Assembly (NCBI RefSeq): GCF_014698035.1 | Contig: NZ_JACJSF010000061.1 | Span: 1-48,493, forward strand | DNA: 48,493 bases | Source of the DNA: Desmonostoc muscorum FACHB-395 | GTDB taxonomy: Bacteria; Cyanobacteriota; Cyanobacteriia; Cyanobacteriales; Nostocaceae | Reading direction: 5' to 3' | Part shown: positions 24,894 through 33,037 of the stretch, piece by piece | Layout of the letters: each line of letters opens with the position of its first letter | Position numbering within the stretch: the first letter of the stretch is position 1 | The notes under the pieces: generated by a model | The model's database searches: none | What the model was told of the DNA's origin: nothing | Seen by the model: the letters and a program-made list of their open reading frames with translations, nothing else | Translations under genes and position numbers: made by a program

Positions 24894-26165
24894 CTATTTA
24901 GTACTTGTTGCTTTCGCCCTAATTAACCAATCAGCATCTTTAGTGCAAATTTGCCGACCAGAGGAATCTCCTAAGCGGTCTAGCGCCAATAAACAAGCAT
25001 ATTTCAAATCCCAAATTGGCGTATTGAGGCAAATTTTGATTTCAGAAATTGCTCGTGAATCACCCAATTCACCAAGAGCGATCGCACACGCCGCACGAGA
25101 TTTCTGAAACTGAGGTTCGCGGTTGTGCAGGTTTTCTATTAACAAATCGTAGGCGGGAGCATATTTCAGCCAACCGAAAAGTTTCATTACATGATAATGA
25201 GCGCCATAATCGTTATATGCTTTATCCCCATAAGTTGTTAAAAGTGCTTGGGGTGCTTCTTGGGGATAGATATCTAGTAAGGTTTTTGTAGCCAAATAGC
25301 AGCGTCCAAAATCAGTTTCGTAGAGTTCGTTAATCACAAAATCTAATACAGGGGTCGCGTCATACTCATGTACTAAATCAAGGTCGTTAGGATGATCGTA
25401 AAGTACTTTTTCTAAGTAAGGTTGAATTTCTGTAAAGGTAATTTCACCACTGGGAACGCCTGCATCCAAAAGCATTCGCAAACCTCGCAAGCGAAACACC
25501 AGAGATACAGGACAACGGGCAATTTCTGGGATGGCTTTGTAGTAGCGTGCATCAATCAAGTCTTGAATGCAACCCCGCCGTGCATTGACGCTAGAACTTT
25601 GCAGCAGCGCCATCACCTCAGTGATTTGGGAGTAGTCACCGCTAAAACGACAAACTGTAGCGATCGCAGCACTACGCGTAGGTTCATCATCAGCTTGAGT
25701 AAATTTATTTACACGTTCCAAAGACGGCTGATAGTCAGCATTAGCTAAAGTGTGAATAATAACTCGATAAATTTGACCTGGTTTATCCAGTAGTTGCGCC
25801 ACTTCTTCAAGAATATCTGGATCTTTAGTCCCGATTTCCCCGATCGCCCACACGGTATTTTCGACAGTATAAATATCATCATCTTTAAGGCACTGCCGAA
25901 TTACAGGTAAAGCTGATTCGGCCTGCAATCGCCCCAAGCTTTCCACAGCCTTGCGTCGAACAATGCGATGGTCTAACTCATCAGGGTTACTAGTTTCAAT
26001 CGCTCGTACCAAAGCCGCGATCGACTGTTCAGTGGGATAATTAATCAGATGGGAAACAGCAATATACTTATCAGAAGCGTCTTCGAGTTGTTCTAATGGT
26101 GTATCGATAATTGCGATCGCTTGTTCTTCTGTTAACCCAAACATTTTAAAAAAACGTTTATCCAT
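24894..26165 (-). CDS. cpeY: CpeY, phycoerythrobilin lyase subunit
   Basis: CpeY is an E/F-type HEAT-repeat lyase that attaches phycoerythrobilin to the alpha subunit of phycoerythrin (Cys82), helped by CpeZ. The 423-residue length and the start MDKRFFKMFGLTEEQAIAII fit CpeY. Repeats include RRKAVESLGRLQAESALPVI, ENTVWAIGEIGT and SRAACAIALGELGD. CpcE/PecE are distinctly shorter, which argues against those identities. In Fremyella cpeY and cpeZ are adjacent. Here cpeZ is also on the minus strand but 2.9 kb away, with three plus-strand genes in between. The divergent upstream spacer holds the promoter. Confidence 0.87.
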   Translation of the reverse strand: MDKRFFKMFGLTEEQAIAIIDTPLEQLEDASDKYIAVSHLINYPTEQSIAALVRAIETSNPDELDHRIVRRKAVESLGRLQAESALPVIRQCLKDDDIYTVENTVWAIGEIGTKDPDILEEVAQLLDKPGQIYRVIIHTLANADYQPSLERVNKFTQADDEPTRSAAIATVCRFSGDYSQITEVMALLQSSSVNARRGCIQDLIDARYYKAIPEIARCPVSLVFRLRGLRMLLDAGVPSGEITFTEIQPYLEKVLYDHPNDLDLVHEYDATPVLDFVINELYETDFGRCYLATKTLLDIYPQEAPQALLTTYGDKAYNDYGAHYHVMKLFGWLKYAPAYDLLIENLHNREPQFQKSRAACAIALGELGDSRAISEIKICLNTPIWDLKYACLLALDRLGDSSGRQICTKDADWLIRAKATSTK

Positions 26166-26457
26166 TGATCTATAAATGGCTCGTGGATAATTACTCAGAG
26201 TTCATGTTTACTATCGTACTAGGGACTGGGGACTGCAAAATTTTTTTATGTAAGCTCTGTTAGATGAACGTTGCTATGTCTAGCGACAAACCGCTTTGCA
26301 TCTTAGTAGTCATTTTAAAATGATAAGAGTCCTATAAGACTCATATTTAATTTTTCCCTAGGTACAACAAAAAAAGCTTTCTTTCCTATTGCCTTTTTCC
26401 CCCTTGCTATTGTCTTTTAAGCCAAAGTACATCACAAATAAAAGCGAATGCCTATAT

Positions 26458-27258
26458 ATGAATGATTATTTAGATGACTACGAATTTAATAACCTTGATT
26501 TTTACAGAAAAAATCATGGGTTACAGCTTTATTACAACTGGTCTGGAGAAATATGGTGGCAAGAAACGCCAGACAAGCCAAAAGAAAAATTGTTCTCTAT
26601 TATTGGGATGAATGCTACCAAAGTATTTCTCAAACCCGATCCTGAACATGGCGAGGTTGGGTATCGCATCAATAGAGAGTTGGGTTTATTTTGCGATCCA
26701 GATACTCAAGAAATTCTGCACTTTTGGCAGTCACCAACAGCAAGTCAACCAGTACCAGTAGTTCACATTGCTAACCGCATTGTCCAAGGCTCAGTCAAAC
26801 CAAAGAAATCTGTTATACCCAAAGGCAAGGGATACATTACCTCGGTTATGGAAATTCCTTTAGAATACCCACATCCTTTAGCAGGAGATAGTAAATATTT
26901 AGATTATTGCCCTGGAGAAAAGTTTAAGGGAGTTGAGTACTTTATATCAAATACTTGCCGACCTGATGCCACTGAAGTCCCTCCTGCTAAATGGGCGAGA
27001 GACTGTCCTTGGTTGCCCTGGATGAAGTTAGGTTATGCTCATCCAGCTAAATTAAGATTTGAAACAACAATATTTAGAGTAGATTCTTTTGAGCAGCTTC
27101 ATCCTAGCTTGGTCAAGTTGGTGAGGGAAAAAGTACCAATTTATGAATTCACGCCAACAGAAAGTGACGAACCCAATGTGACGAGCATTCAATACTTTAA
27201 GAAAAATTTTGAATCCTACTTGCGAGGAGATATTTTCCCACTAGAGGAAACATCTTAA
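26458..27258 (+). CDS. DUF1838-like protein inside the phycoerythrin cluster
   Basis: I recognise no reaction. The sequence pattern (LQLYYNWSGEIWW, then LFSIIGMNATKV, GYRINRELGLFCDPDTQEIL and VVHIANRIVQGSV) resembles the DUF1838 family, with moderate certainty. It is Trp/Tyr-rich, soluble, without signal peptide or membrane helix. A conserved-looking block FISNTCRPDATEVPPAKWAR lies near the C-terminal third. I choose the ATG at 26458 (266 residues); the frame is open to a TTG at 26389, but that extension is non-descript. Flanked by cpeY (divergent) and cpeF, it may serve phycoerythrin or bilin handling, which is inference from context only. Confidence 0.6.
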   Translation: MNDYLDDYEFNNLDFYRKNHGLQLYYNWSGEIWWQETPDKPKEKLFSIIGMNATKVFLKPDPEHGEVGYRINRELGLFCDPDTQEILHFWQSPTASQPVPVVHIANRIVQGSVKPKKSVIPKGKGYITSVMEIPLEYPHPLAGDSKYLDYCPGEKFKGVEYFISNTCRPDATEVPPAKWARDCPWLPWMKLGYAHPAKLRFETTIFRVDSFEQLHPSLVKLVREKVPIYEFTPTESDEPNVTSIQYFKKNFESYLRGDIFPLEETS

Positions 27259-27425
27259 AATAATTGGGAATTGGGAATTATGCGATCGTAAATAGACCAT
27301 GCTGTGCCCTTACGAAAGAATATGGTTTTTAACTATAATTCATATTTGGTATTTCTTGTCAATGCATAAGTTCTAAAAAGTAGCCCTTTCAAGGTGACTC
27401 GTAAAATCTCTTATTTTTTCTCAGC

Positions 27426-27491
27426 GTTCTCTGTGCCTCTGCGGTTTAAAAGTATTGTTTCTAACCACAGAGGTGCAGAGGACACAGAGCA
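27426..27491. repeat. Palindromic repeat in a 533-base spacer
   Basis: GTTCTCTGTGCCTCTGCGGTT on the left pairs with AACCACAGAGGTGCAGAGGA on the right, around an 18-base centre. It shares the CCTCTGCGG core with the repeat inside mutS. The remaining spacer between 27259 and 27791 has no gene that I can support. Confidence 0.8.
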
Positions 27492-27791
27492 TAGAGATCA
27501 AAGAGGAATCTATTTACCAAAATTTTTACACACCTTGAAAGCTCAACTTTATCCATTTTTCCCTTCGGTTCGACTTTTGAAGATTTCTATCAAAAAGCTT
27601 TACCAGTGGTAACGCGATCTGAGAAGATCGGAATGTATGCATTTGTCAGCTATTAGTTAGTTGCCTCTTGCCAATCGTTTCATTTTATGTATTTGCTAAG
27701 TATTGATCTTTAGCAAGTAACCAAATATAACCGATAGTCGAACACTGACTACACATCATTCATATAAACACGCATTTAGGAAACAAAAGTT

Positions 27792-28031
27792 ATGGATGAA
27801 ACCTCAGAATTCACAACAACCGATAACATAACCCCTCAAGATGTCGCCGAAGTGATTGCAGAACTTGAGCTATATCGGGAACGTCTAGTTCAAGAAACTA
27901 CAGAAACAGCAAAACGGGCGAAGTTGATGAGGGTAAATGTTATGGCACAACTGGAGCCTGAACTTGCCAAAATTGATTCTGCCCTCCAGGAACTTCGTAA
28001 TCAGCAAGCTTCCCTGAGCGTCAATAACTAG
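27792..28031 (+). CDS. Small acidic helical protein upstream of cpeF
   Basis: Unrecognised. The 79 residues are acidic and predicted mostly helical, with a possible coiled coil from VAEVIAELELYRERLVQETT through AQLEPELAKIDSALQELRNQ. There is no cysteine, signal peptide or membrane segment. It has an ATG start and ends 32 bases before cpeF on the same strand, so the two are probably co-transcribed. A chaperone-like or adaptor role for the lyase is possible but only inferred. Confidence 0.65.
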   Translation: MDETSEFTTTDNITPQDVAEVIAELELYRERLVQETTETAKRAKLMRVNVMAQLEPELAKIDSALQELRNQQASLSVNN

Positions 28032-28063
28032 TAATCATCTTGATAATTTAGCTAGAAGTCATA

Positions 28064-28969
28064 ATGCTCGACTCCAAAACTCAATCCGGGGAGGATTCGT
28101 TACATCTTTCCCAGGCAGAAACCGATGCTTTACTTGCAACAGTGAATGAGCAATTAGGCTTAAATTCCTTCAACCCTGATGATCAAGAGCTACTCAAGCA
28201 GATGATTGAGAGTATGGGAGACTCGCGGGGGATGGTTAGGTTGAGTTTTGCAGAGGCGCTGGGTAAAGTCGGTAAACCAGCGACCTCTTTGTTAATGGAA
28301 GCTGTGGCAAATCACCCCAACCCAGTTGTACGCAGAGCCAGCGCCAAAACCCTGACACTGATTGCCGATCCGATCGCAGTTCCCACCTTGGTTAATGCCC
28401 TCCTAAATGATGAAGATACAGTGGTCAAAACCTCGGCGGTGGGGGGACTTGCCAAAATCGGTGAGGCAGCTGTGCCAGCATTGCTGAAAATCTTAGCGTC
28501 AACTGAGTATCCAGAAAGTGCTAAAGGACATGCTGTGTGGGCGCTGGGATTTATTGGAGCAGAGGCGAAGGAGCATTTATATCGAGAAATTAACTCAGAC
28601 TCGGCTGATGTTCGCGCTGCTGTGGTGGGTGCGATCGCTAAAATTGCTGAAGAAGGTACTGAAGAAGGAGCATTTCACATTCTAGTGAACGCTCTCACCG
28701 ATTCATCTCTAATGGTGCGGTGTGAAGCGGCATCTGCTTTGGGTAGTCTGGCTTATCAACCCGCGATTCCTAATCTAGTTGAGTTACTGCATCATCCCGA
28801 TTGGGAAACCCGAAAAGCGGCGGCTCTAGCATTAATGAAAATTGGCGATCGCACTGCTTTAGAACCCCTACAAGCCGCATTAAACCAAGAACAGGAAGCA
28901 GGAGTTCAGGCGGTGATCAAGTTGGCGATTTCTCAAATTGAGAGACAGTTAGAGGAAAATGCTTGGTAA
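28064..28969 (+). CDS. cpeF: HEAT-repeat phycobilin lyase, CpeF/MpeV type
   Basis: The 301-residue protein begins with a non-repeat segment (LSQAETDALLATVNEQLGL), then has about six HEAT-like repeats, for example VRRASAKTLTLIADPIAVP, KGHAVWALGFIGAEAK and RKAAALALMKIGDRTALEPL. Length and the N-terminal segment fit the CpeF (MpeV-like) lyase, which adds the doubly linked phycoerythrobilin to beta-phycoerythrin. The target pair is intact in the neighbouring cpeB. A CpcE/PecE identity is less likely because no phycocyanin or phycoerythrocyanin genes lie in this window. It is convergent with cpeZ, 88 bases apart. Confidence 0.75.
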   Translation: MLDSKTQSGEDSLHLSQAETDALLATVNEQLGLNSFNPDDQELLKQMIESMGDSRGMVRLSFAEALGKVGKPATSLLMEAVANHPNPVVRRASAKTLTLIADPIAVPTLVNALLNDEDTVVKTSAVGGLAKIGEAAVPALLKILASTEYPESAKGHAVWALGFIGAEAKEHLYREINSDSADVRAAVVGAIAKIAEEGTEEGAFHILVNALTDSSLMVRCEAASALGSLAYQPAIPNLVELLHHPDWETRKAAALALMKIGDRTALEPLQAALNQEQEAGVQAVIKLAISQIERQLEENAW

Positions 28970-29057
28970 TCACCAGTACTTTTGACCAATTTGCTTATAG
29001 CAGTCTACTGGCTGAAATTGCTCCCAAGATAATTTAGACAGAAGAAGAGTGCGATCG

Positions 29058-29666
29058 CTATCCTCTTTTATAATTAATCACCTGATCTAATCGGGGCAAA
29101 GCACTCACTGCTGATTCACGAACATAGGGATCGGCAGATTCATCATCAGTTAATGCTGTCAACACTTCTACTCCCCGCATATCACCCATCGAACCCAGTG
29201 CATTAACAATCGCTACAGCCAGGGCAACATTATCTATTGTTTTCAGTGCCTCAGCCAAAATCTCAAAGGCAGGAGAACCAATTTCACCCAGTGCCATTAC
29301 TGATGCAATATAGACAACGGCATTTGGGTCATTGAGCGCTGTTTTTAATCCCTGTAAGCCCTCATCTGGGAAAGGAACATCGGGATGGTTAGCAGCTACC
29401 TGTGCCAGAGCCTTAGCACAACTACCCCGAATGGTTGCATTCTCGCTATTTATTAATGAATCTACCAATGATGGGACAGCATCTGTACCAATAGCACCCA
29501 GTGCCTTAACAGCAGCACGACGGTAAGTCACATCTTCTTCATCCAAAATACCCATCAGGCGAGAAATAGTATTTTCATCCCGAACATCAGCCAGTTCCCA
29601 CATGGCTCGTTCCCGCAGATTAGGGTTGGGGTGTTTTAACTGTTCAAATAATGAATCTATTGTCAT
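29058..29666 (-). CDS. cpeZ: CpeZ, chaperone-like partner of CpeY
   Basis: The 202-residue HEAT-repeat protein begins LFEQLKHPNPNLRERAMWEL and continues with RRAAVKALGAIGTDAVPSL and AVAIVNALGSMGDMRGVEVL, fitting CpeZ in length and composition. CpeZ works with CpeY and stabilises phycoerythrin during bilin addition; it may lack lyase activity alone. It lies 219 bases downstream of cpeA on the same strand. It could be read through from cpeBA, although an ATTACGA repeat sits in the gap. The similarly sized CpcF is the alternative, disfavoured by context. Confidence 0.82.
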   Translation of the reverse strand: MTIDSLFEQLKHPNPNLRERAMWELADVRDENTISRLMGILDEEDVTYRRAAVKALGAIGTDAVPSLVDSLINSENATIRGSCAKALAQVAANHPDVPFPDEGLQGLKTALNDPNAVVYIASVMALGEIGSPAFEILAEALKTIDNVALAVAIVNALGSMGDMRGVEVLTALTDDESADPYVRESAVSALPRLDQVINYKRG

Positions 29667-29706
29667 AAAAGAAAATTTCCCTGTTTAAATCCCCCAGGTT
29701 CAATCA

Positions 29707-29735
29707 TTAATTACGAATTACGAATTACGAACTAC
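29707..29735. repeat. ATTACGA tandem repeat between cpeA and cpeZ
   Basis: About three to four tandem ATTACGA-type heptamers lie upstream of cpeZ, followed by CTACGTTAGCGACGTAGG, itself a short palindrome. The block belongs to the same heptamer class as the copy at 6.07 kb. Confidence 0.7.
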
Positions 29736-29885
29736 GTTAGCGACGTAGGAGCGTCATTAAAAATTAGTAACAACTGAGGGACTCTTGATCAATCACTCAA
29801 CCAGATACAGGCAAAGCAACAGATTGAGAGTCCCTAAGTTTTAGAGTATGACGATCGCTCGTCTACGTCTAGTCAAATCCAATTA

Positions 29886-30380
29886 CTATGAAAGGGAGTT
29901 GATTACGTAGTCGAGAAGAGCGCGGAACTCACCTAATGCTTGAGGAGACAAGTCACGAGGAGAACAAGCGCGATCGCGAGTGTAAGTCAACGCAGTAACG
30001 TAGGGAGCAGTAGGTAGACCCAAAGAGCGGTAAACTTCACGAGCGCCTGCAATACCCCACTCATCCAGAGGACCAGTACCGCCCACAACTAAGCTGTAGT
30101 TGATCAAGCGTAGGTAGTGCTTGATGTCGCGGAAGCACTTGTCTTTCTTAACTTGAGTGTCGCCAGCTTCACCTTCTTGGGTCAGGTAAGGATATTTCTT
30201 AAAAGCAGCATCATAAGCTTCTTTAGCGACTGCATCAATACCAGCAGCCAACTTTTCAGCAGCTTCTAAACGAGCGCTAGCACGTTGAATGCTACCTTGA
30301 ACGGATTCTAGATCAGAGGTGGTTGGAAAACGACCTGCTGCATCAGCAGATCCAATAACCGTAGTGATAACTGATTTCAT
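29886..30380 (-). CDS. cpeA: C-phycoerythrin alpha subunit
   Basis: CpeA pairs with CpeB to form the green-absorbing rod discs. The 164-residue length is standard. Both phycoerythrobilin cysteines are present: Cys82 (KKDKCFRDIKHYLRLI), the CpeY target, and Cys139 (TRDRACSPRDLS). GGTGPLDEWGIAGAREVYR and LLDYVINSLS are typical of CpeA. It follows cpeB by 86 bases on the same strand. Phycocyanin and allophycocyanin alpha chains have a single bilin cysteine, so the second cysteine supports phycoerythrin. Confidence 0.96.
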   Translation of the reverse strand: MKSVITTVIGSADAAGRFPTTSDLESVQGSIQRASARLEAAEKLAAGIDAVAKEAYDAAFKKYPYLTQEGEAGDTQVKKDKCFRDIKHYLRLINYSLVVGGTGPLDEWGIAGAREVYRSLGLPTAPYVTALTYTRDRACSPRDLSPQALGEFRALLDYVINSLS

Positions 30381-30466
30381 TGCTTTTTATACTCCAGATT
30401 AGATGTGATCGGGTTTTGTATTTCAGTTGGCTTGACTAATAGGCTTAAGACATTAGCGATTAGCAA

Positions 30467-31024
30467 TTAGCTCAGAGCAGAAATAACGCGATCGAAGTAG
30501 CTAGCAGCTTCAGCAGCTAGAGCAGAGCAGTCGCCTTGAGGAGTGTCAATCTTGCGGAATTTTTTGCCAGCGTTAGCTTCAGTGTTGGTGTTGGTGATGT
30601 GAGCGACGCTGATAGCCTTCAGGATTTGGAAAGCACGTACAGAAGATCCAGTAGGTACGCCCAAAGCTGTGTAGGTTTCTTTCAGACCGTTCAAAGCGCG
30701 ATCGTCTAATACAGAAGAATCGCCAGCCAATAACGCATAAGTTACATAGCGCAGAACGATTTCAGCATCACGTAGGCAAGCAGCCATCCGGCGAGTGGGG
30801 TACAAGTTACCACCAGCTTGAAGCAAACCTGTGTTTTCACAAGCAATACCAGCAATGGCATCAGAAACTGCACAGCTAGCGTTGCTGGCGATCGCATTCA
30901 CAGCATCAAGGCGCTTGTTGCCTTCAGCAATGAAAGACTTAAGGGCTGCTAAGTCAGCACCACCGATAGGAGCGGTTTTGGCATCAGCCGCAATTACAGC
31001 TCTGGAAAAAGCATCAAGAACCAT
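30467..31024 (-). CDS. cpeB: C-phycoerythrin beta subunit
   Basis: The start LDAFSRAVIAADAKTAPIGG and end AASYFDRVISALS are phycobiliprotein beta chain. The bilin cysteines are all present: Cys51 and Cys62 (NASCAVSDAIAGIACEN, the doubly linked phycoerythrobilin), Cys83 (MAACLRDAEIVLRY) and Cys166 (QGDCSALAAEA). The Cys51/Cys62 pair is specific to phycoerythrins and excludes phycoerythrocyanin or phycocyanin. The methylated Asn is in GGADLAALKS-GNKRLDAVNAI context. A strong AAGGAG precedes the ATG. It is first in cpeB-cpeA-(cpeZ), with its promoter in the 354-base spacer up to nblA. CpeR is the expected activator. Confidence 0.97.
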   Translation of the reverse strand: MVLDAFSRAVIAADAKTAPIGGADLAALKSFIAEGNKRLDAVNAIASNASCAVSDAIAGIACENTGLLQAGGNLYPTRRMAACLRDAEIVLRYVTYALLAGDSSVLDDRALNGLKETYTALGVPTGSSVRAFQILKAISVAHITNTNTEANAGKKFRKIDTPQGDCSALAAEAASYFDRVISALS

Positions 31025-31180
31025 GAGTTCTCCTTAATATTCACAAATGGCGGATATTATTTCTGGCGTGTTCTCGATCAGAATTAACTGTGAGTAGCCA
31101 AACAAAAACATAGGGGATCAATAGTGCCCTAGTCTTTACTATGAGAGACAAAGTAATAATCTGTAATATTTAATTTGGGA

Positions 31181-31280
31181 ATTGGGAAGAGGACTTGGGG
31201 ACAAGGAGAATTGGGGACAAGGGGAAAGACTTGTTTCAAGTTCTCACCTCTTGTCCCCTTGTCCCCTGCTCCCCTGCTCC
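31181..31280. repeat. Left arm of a near-identical inverted repeat pair
   Basis: A 100-base block (ATTGGGAAGAGGACTTGGGG ... CTTGTTTCAAGTTCTCACC ... CCCCTGCTCCCTG) is reverse-complementary to 33038-33146. The only differences I find are one base change and one extra 9-bp unit in the right arm. It lies in the cpeB upstream spacer, 157 bases before the start codon, so it may separate cpeB from distal promoter elements. The rest of this spacer shows no gene. Confidence 0.9.
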
Positions 31281-31297
31281 CTGTCTCTTCCAATGCC

Positions 31298-31352
31298 TAA
31301 AAAATTAAGACTTACGCATTTCAACGGAACTCTGCCACTGCGTAAGTCTTAA
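31298..31352 (-). terminator. Intrinsic terminator of nblA
   Basis: On the minus strand a 14-bp perfect stem (TTAAGACTTACGCA / TGCGTAAGTCTTAA) with a 20-base loop is followed by a T6 tract. It starts 26 bases after the nblA stop. Both position and structure are those of a rho-independent terminator, which insulates cpeBA from nblA transcription. Confidence 0.88.
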
Positions 31353-31378
31353 GGAAAGGATATTCTTTTTTTACTCTA

Positions 31379-31549
31379 TCAAGCTTGTTTTAGCAGGTGT
31401 TTGACCAAATTATCTTTTACCATCATCTGCCGTAAAACTTCTAACAAAAATTCTTGAGCTTCTTGTTGACTCAAATTCTTTACCTGGTCTTTCAAATTTT
31501 GTAAGCGAAACTGTTGCTCTAATGTTAATTCGACTGGAAAATCCATCAT
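31379..31549 (-). CDS. nblA: NblA, phycobilisome degradation adaptor
   Basis: The 56-residue frame reads from ATG-ATG at 31549/31546, preceded by GAGGAG. It matches the NblA pattern: FPVELTLEQQFRLQNLKDQV, then SQQEAQEFLLEVLRQMMVKD and NLVKHLLKQA at the C-terminus. NblA is a small helical dimer that binds phycobilisomes and hands them to the Clp protease when nitrogen or other nutrients run short. It is full length with its own ribosome site and a strong terminator. Its place between cpeBA and cpeS, inside the inverted-repeat-bounded segment, suggests a version linked to phycoerythrin, but binding preference cannot be read from sequence. Confidence 0.88.
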   Translation of the reverse strand: MMDFPVELTLEQQFRLQNLKDQVKNLSQQEAQEFLLEVLRQMMVKDNLVKHLLKQA

Positions 31550-31846
31550 TACACTCCTCTGATTGACTGAATCGAAGGTATCAGTTGTTACTAGTAATGT
31601 GAAGACGATCGCTTTCAGCTATTTTAGCACTGAGATATTAAACTGTCCACATTGTCAAGCTATAAAGAATAGGCCTTATAAAAGTTTACAATTGTGTAAC
31701 AACATCTCTATCTAACCCTTTTTAGGGAGTTTGTTGAAGCTGATCGCTAATCGCTGTAATGTTTAGAATGTTTATATACCAATAACTGTAAAAAGAAAAA
31801 ACACGTATAACATCATCCGCAGGAGTCATAAGTAGGAGTCAGAAGA

Positions 31847-32464
31847 TTGATAGACGCAATGGAATTTTTTCAGCTAAGTGCTGGTAAGTGGCGATCGCAA
31901 CGAGCAACTCATCACCTGGCGTTCAAGCGCTCAGAGACGGGAGAATCGGATATACAAGTAGAAACTCTGGAAGCCAATCATCCAGAAATTATTGAACTGT
32001 GCCAGTATCACGAAATTGACCCCAGCCTTTCAGTAGGAGGGTCACGTGTGCGTTGGCTAGGCACAATGGCTTGGGATAGAGAGAACGAAGAGAACCATCA
32101 GGGGAAAACTATATTTGCGATCGTGCCTGATGAGGATAACCCCAGGGCTGGCAAATTACTGCGCGAAAGAGGCTATGCCGAAATTGTGCCTGTAGTCGGT
32201 CTTTTTCACATGGATGATGAAGATGGACTAGTGTTAACAACCGAATATGAAACAATGAGTTCCATTGAGAGGTTCTGGTTTGCCAGCCCAAATATGCGAC
32301 TGCGAACCAGTACAGTAAAACGGTTTGGTGGCTTCAGTACGGCATCGTTTTGTACTGAAAGCCGCATCGAAAGTTCTGTTGAGGTTTCCGGCACAGAACA
32401 GGTGACATCCGCACAAGTGCAAGATGTAGAAAAAAGACAATTTTATTCAGTTCTGGGTTGGTGA
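31847..32464 (+). CDS. cpeS: CpeS-type phycobiliprotein lyase
   Basis: This S/U-type lipocalin-like lyase attaches phycoerythrobilin at beta-Cys82. Family landmarks are EFFQLSAGKWRSQRATHHLA, SRVRWLGTMAWD, GKLLRERGYAEIVPVVG, LTTEYETMSSIERFWFASPN and LRTSTVKRFGGFSTASFC. The body ends near residue 170, and a 33-residue tail follows that I do not recognise. Start: the TTG at 31847 has AGGAG 8 bases upstream, while the ATG at 31859 begins MEFFQL as in relatives, so either is possible. The stop overlaps the start of the next gene (GTGA). Being encoded next to cpeBA supports a phycoerythrin target. Confidence 0.88.
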   Translation: MIDAMEFFQLSAGKWRSQRATHHLAFKRSETGESDIQVETLEANHPEIIELCQYHEIDPSLSVGGSRVRWLGTMAWDRENEENHQGKTIFAIVPDEDNPRAGKLLRERGYAEIVPVVGLFHMDDEDGLVLTTEYETMSSIERFWFASPNMRLRTSTVKRFGGFSTASFCTESRIESSVEVSGTEQVTSAQVQDVEKRQFYSVLGW

Positions 32465-33006
32465 ATTATCTCAAGCAAAGTGATGCTTTTACTCGTGGGC
32501 AAGATTATCTGCATCGGGTGCAGAGACTTGCCCTAGAGCCGGGGATGGTGGATGTGTTCGATAACCTGCGCGATCGCATCCCCATTTGTACTTGGATTGG
32601 CGAAAATATTAACACCGTAAACGCTCAGATCAACGCCTACTTAGAAGTTTGTCATGAGTGCTTTCATCCGCAAGAGCGTCGCCACATCCAAATTTTTGCA
32701 GTCCCCATAGCTCAATCTTTTGGCATAGACGGGCTGTGCAATATTCTCACAAATCCAATCACTATTATGGTAGATGTTGGTCGAGTTGCACCTAAAGACT
32801 GGTTTGGTGTAGTCGTCCATGAATACGCCCATGCCCATCTAGGAGACTTTGGTCACAATCAGCAGTTTGCTAGCATCCTCTCGCATCTATGTTTAGGGCT
32901 GGGATTAGAACCACCCTACTGGGAGGAAGGAATGGAAGCAACTTTGCGTAGCTGGCCTTACTGTAAGTCAACCATAGATCCTCTGGAATTTTGGATAGGT
33001 CGTTGA
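32461..33006 (+). CDS. Putative zinc metallopeptidase coupled to cpeS
   Basis: The 181-residue protein carries HEYAHAHLGDFGHNQQFASI near residues 120-139: an HExxH zincin motif, with a further His in GHNQQF placed as in SprT/YgjP-like minimal zincins (HExxH...GHxxxF). IMVDVGRV just before it fits the edge strand of such folds. No signal peptide or membrane helix is seen, so it is probably cytoplasmic. The GTG start at 32461 overlaps the cpeS stop as GTGA, indicating translational coupling; a TTG at 32458 is possible. I do not recognise a named family. A role in phycoerythrin or lyase turnover is inferred only from the operon. The zinc ligands predict activity, but it could be a non-catalytic zincin. 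Confidence 0.75.
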   Translation: MNYLKQSDAFTRGQDYLHRVQRLALEPGMVDVFDNLRDRIPICTWIGENINTVNAQINAYLEVCHECFHPQERRHIQIFAVPIAQSFGIDGLCNILTNPITIMVDVGRVAPKDWFGVVVHEYAHAHLGDFGHNQQFASILSHLCLGLGLEPPYWEEGMEATLRSWPYCKSTIDPLEFWIGR

Positions 33007-33037
33007 GGGGGAAAGAGGGCAGGGGAGGCAGGGGGCA

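Noticed and set aside
29058..31024. Phycoerythrocyanin (pecBA with PecE/F-type lyases) instead of phycoerythrin
   Set aside because: The beta chain has the Cys51/Cys62 pair and the alpha chain has two bilin cysteines; both are phycoerythrin traits.
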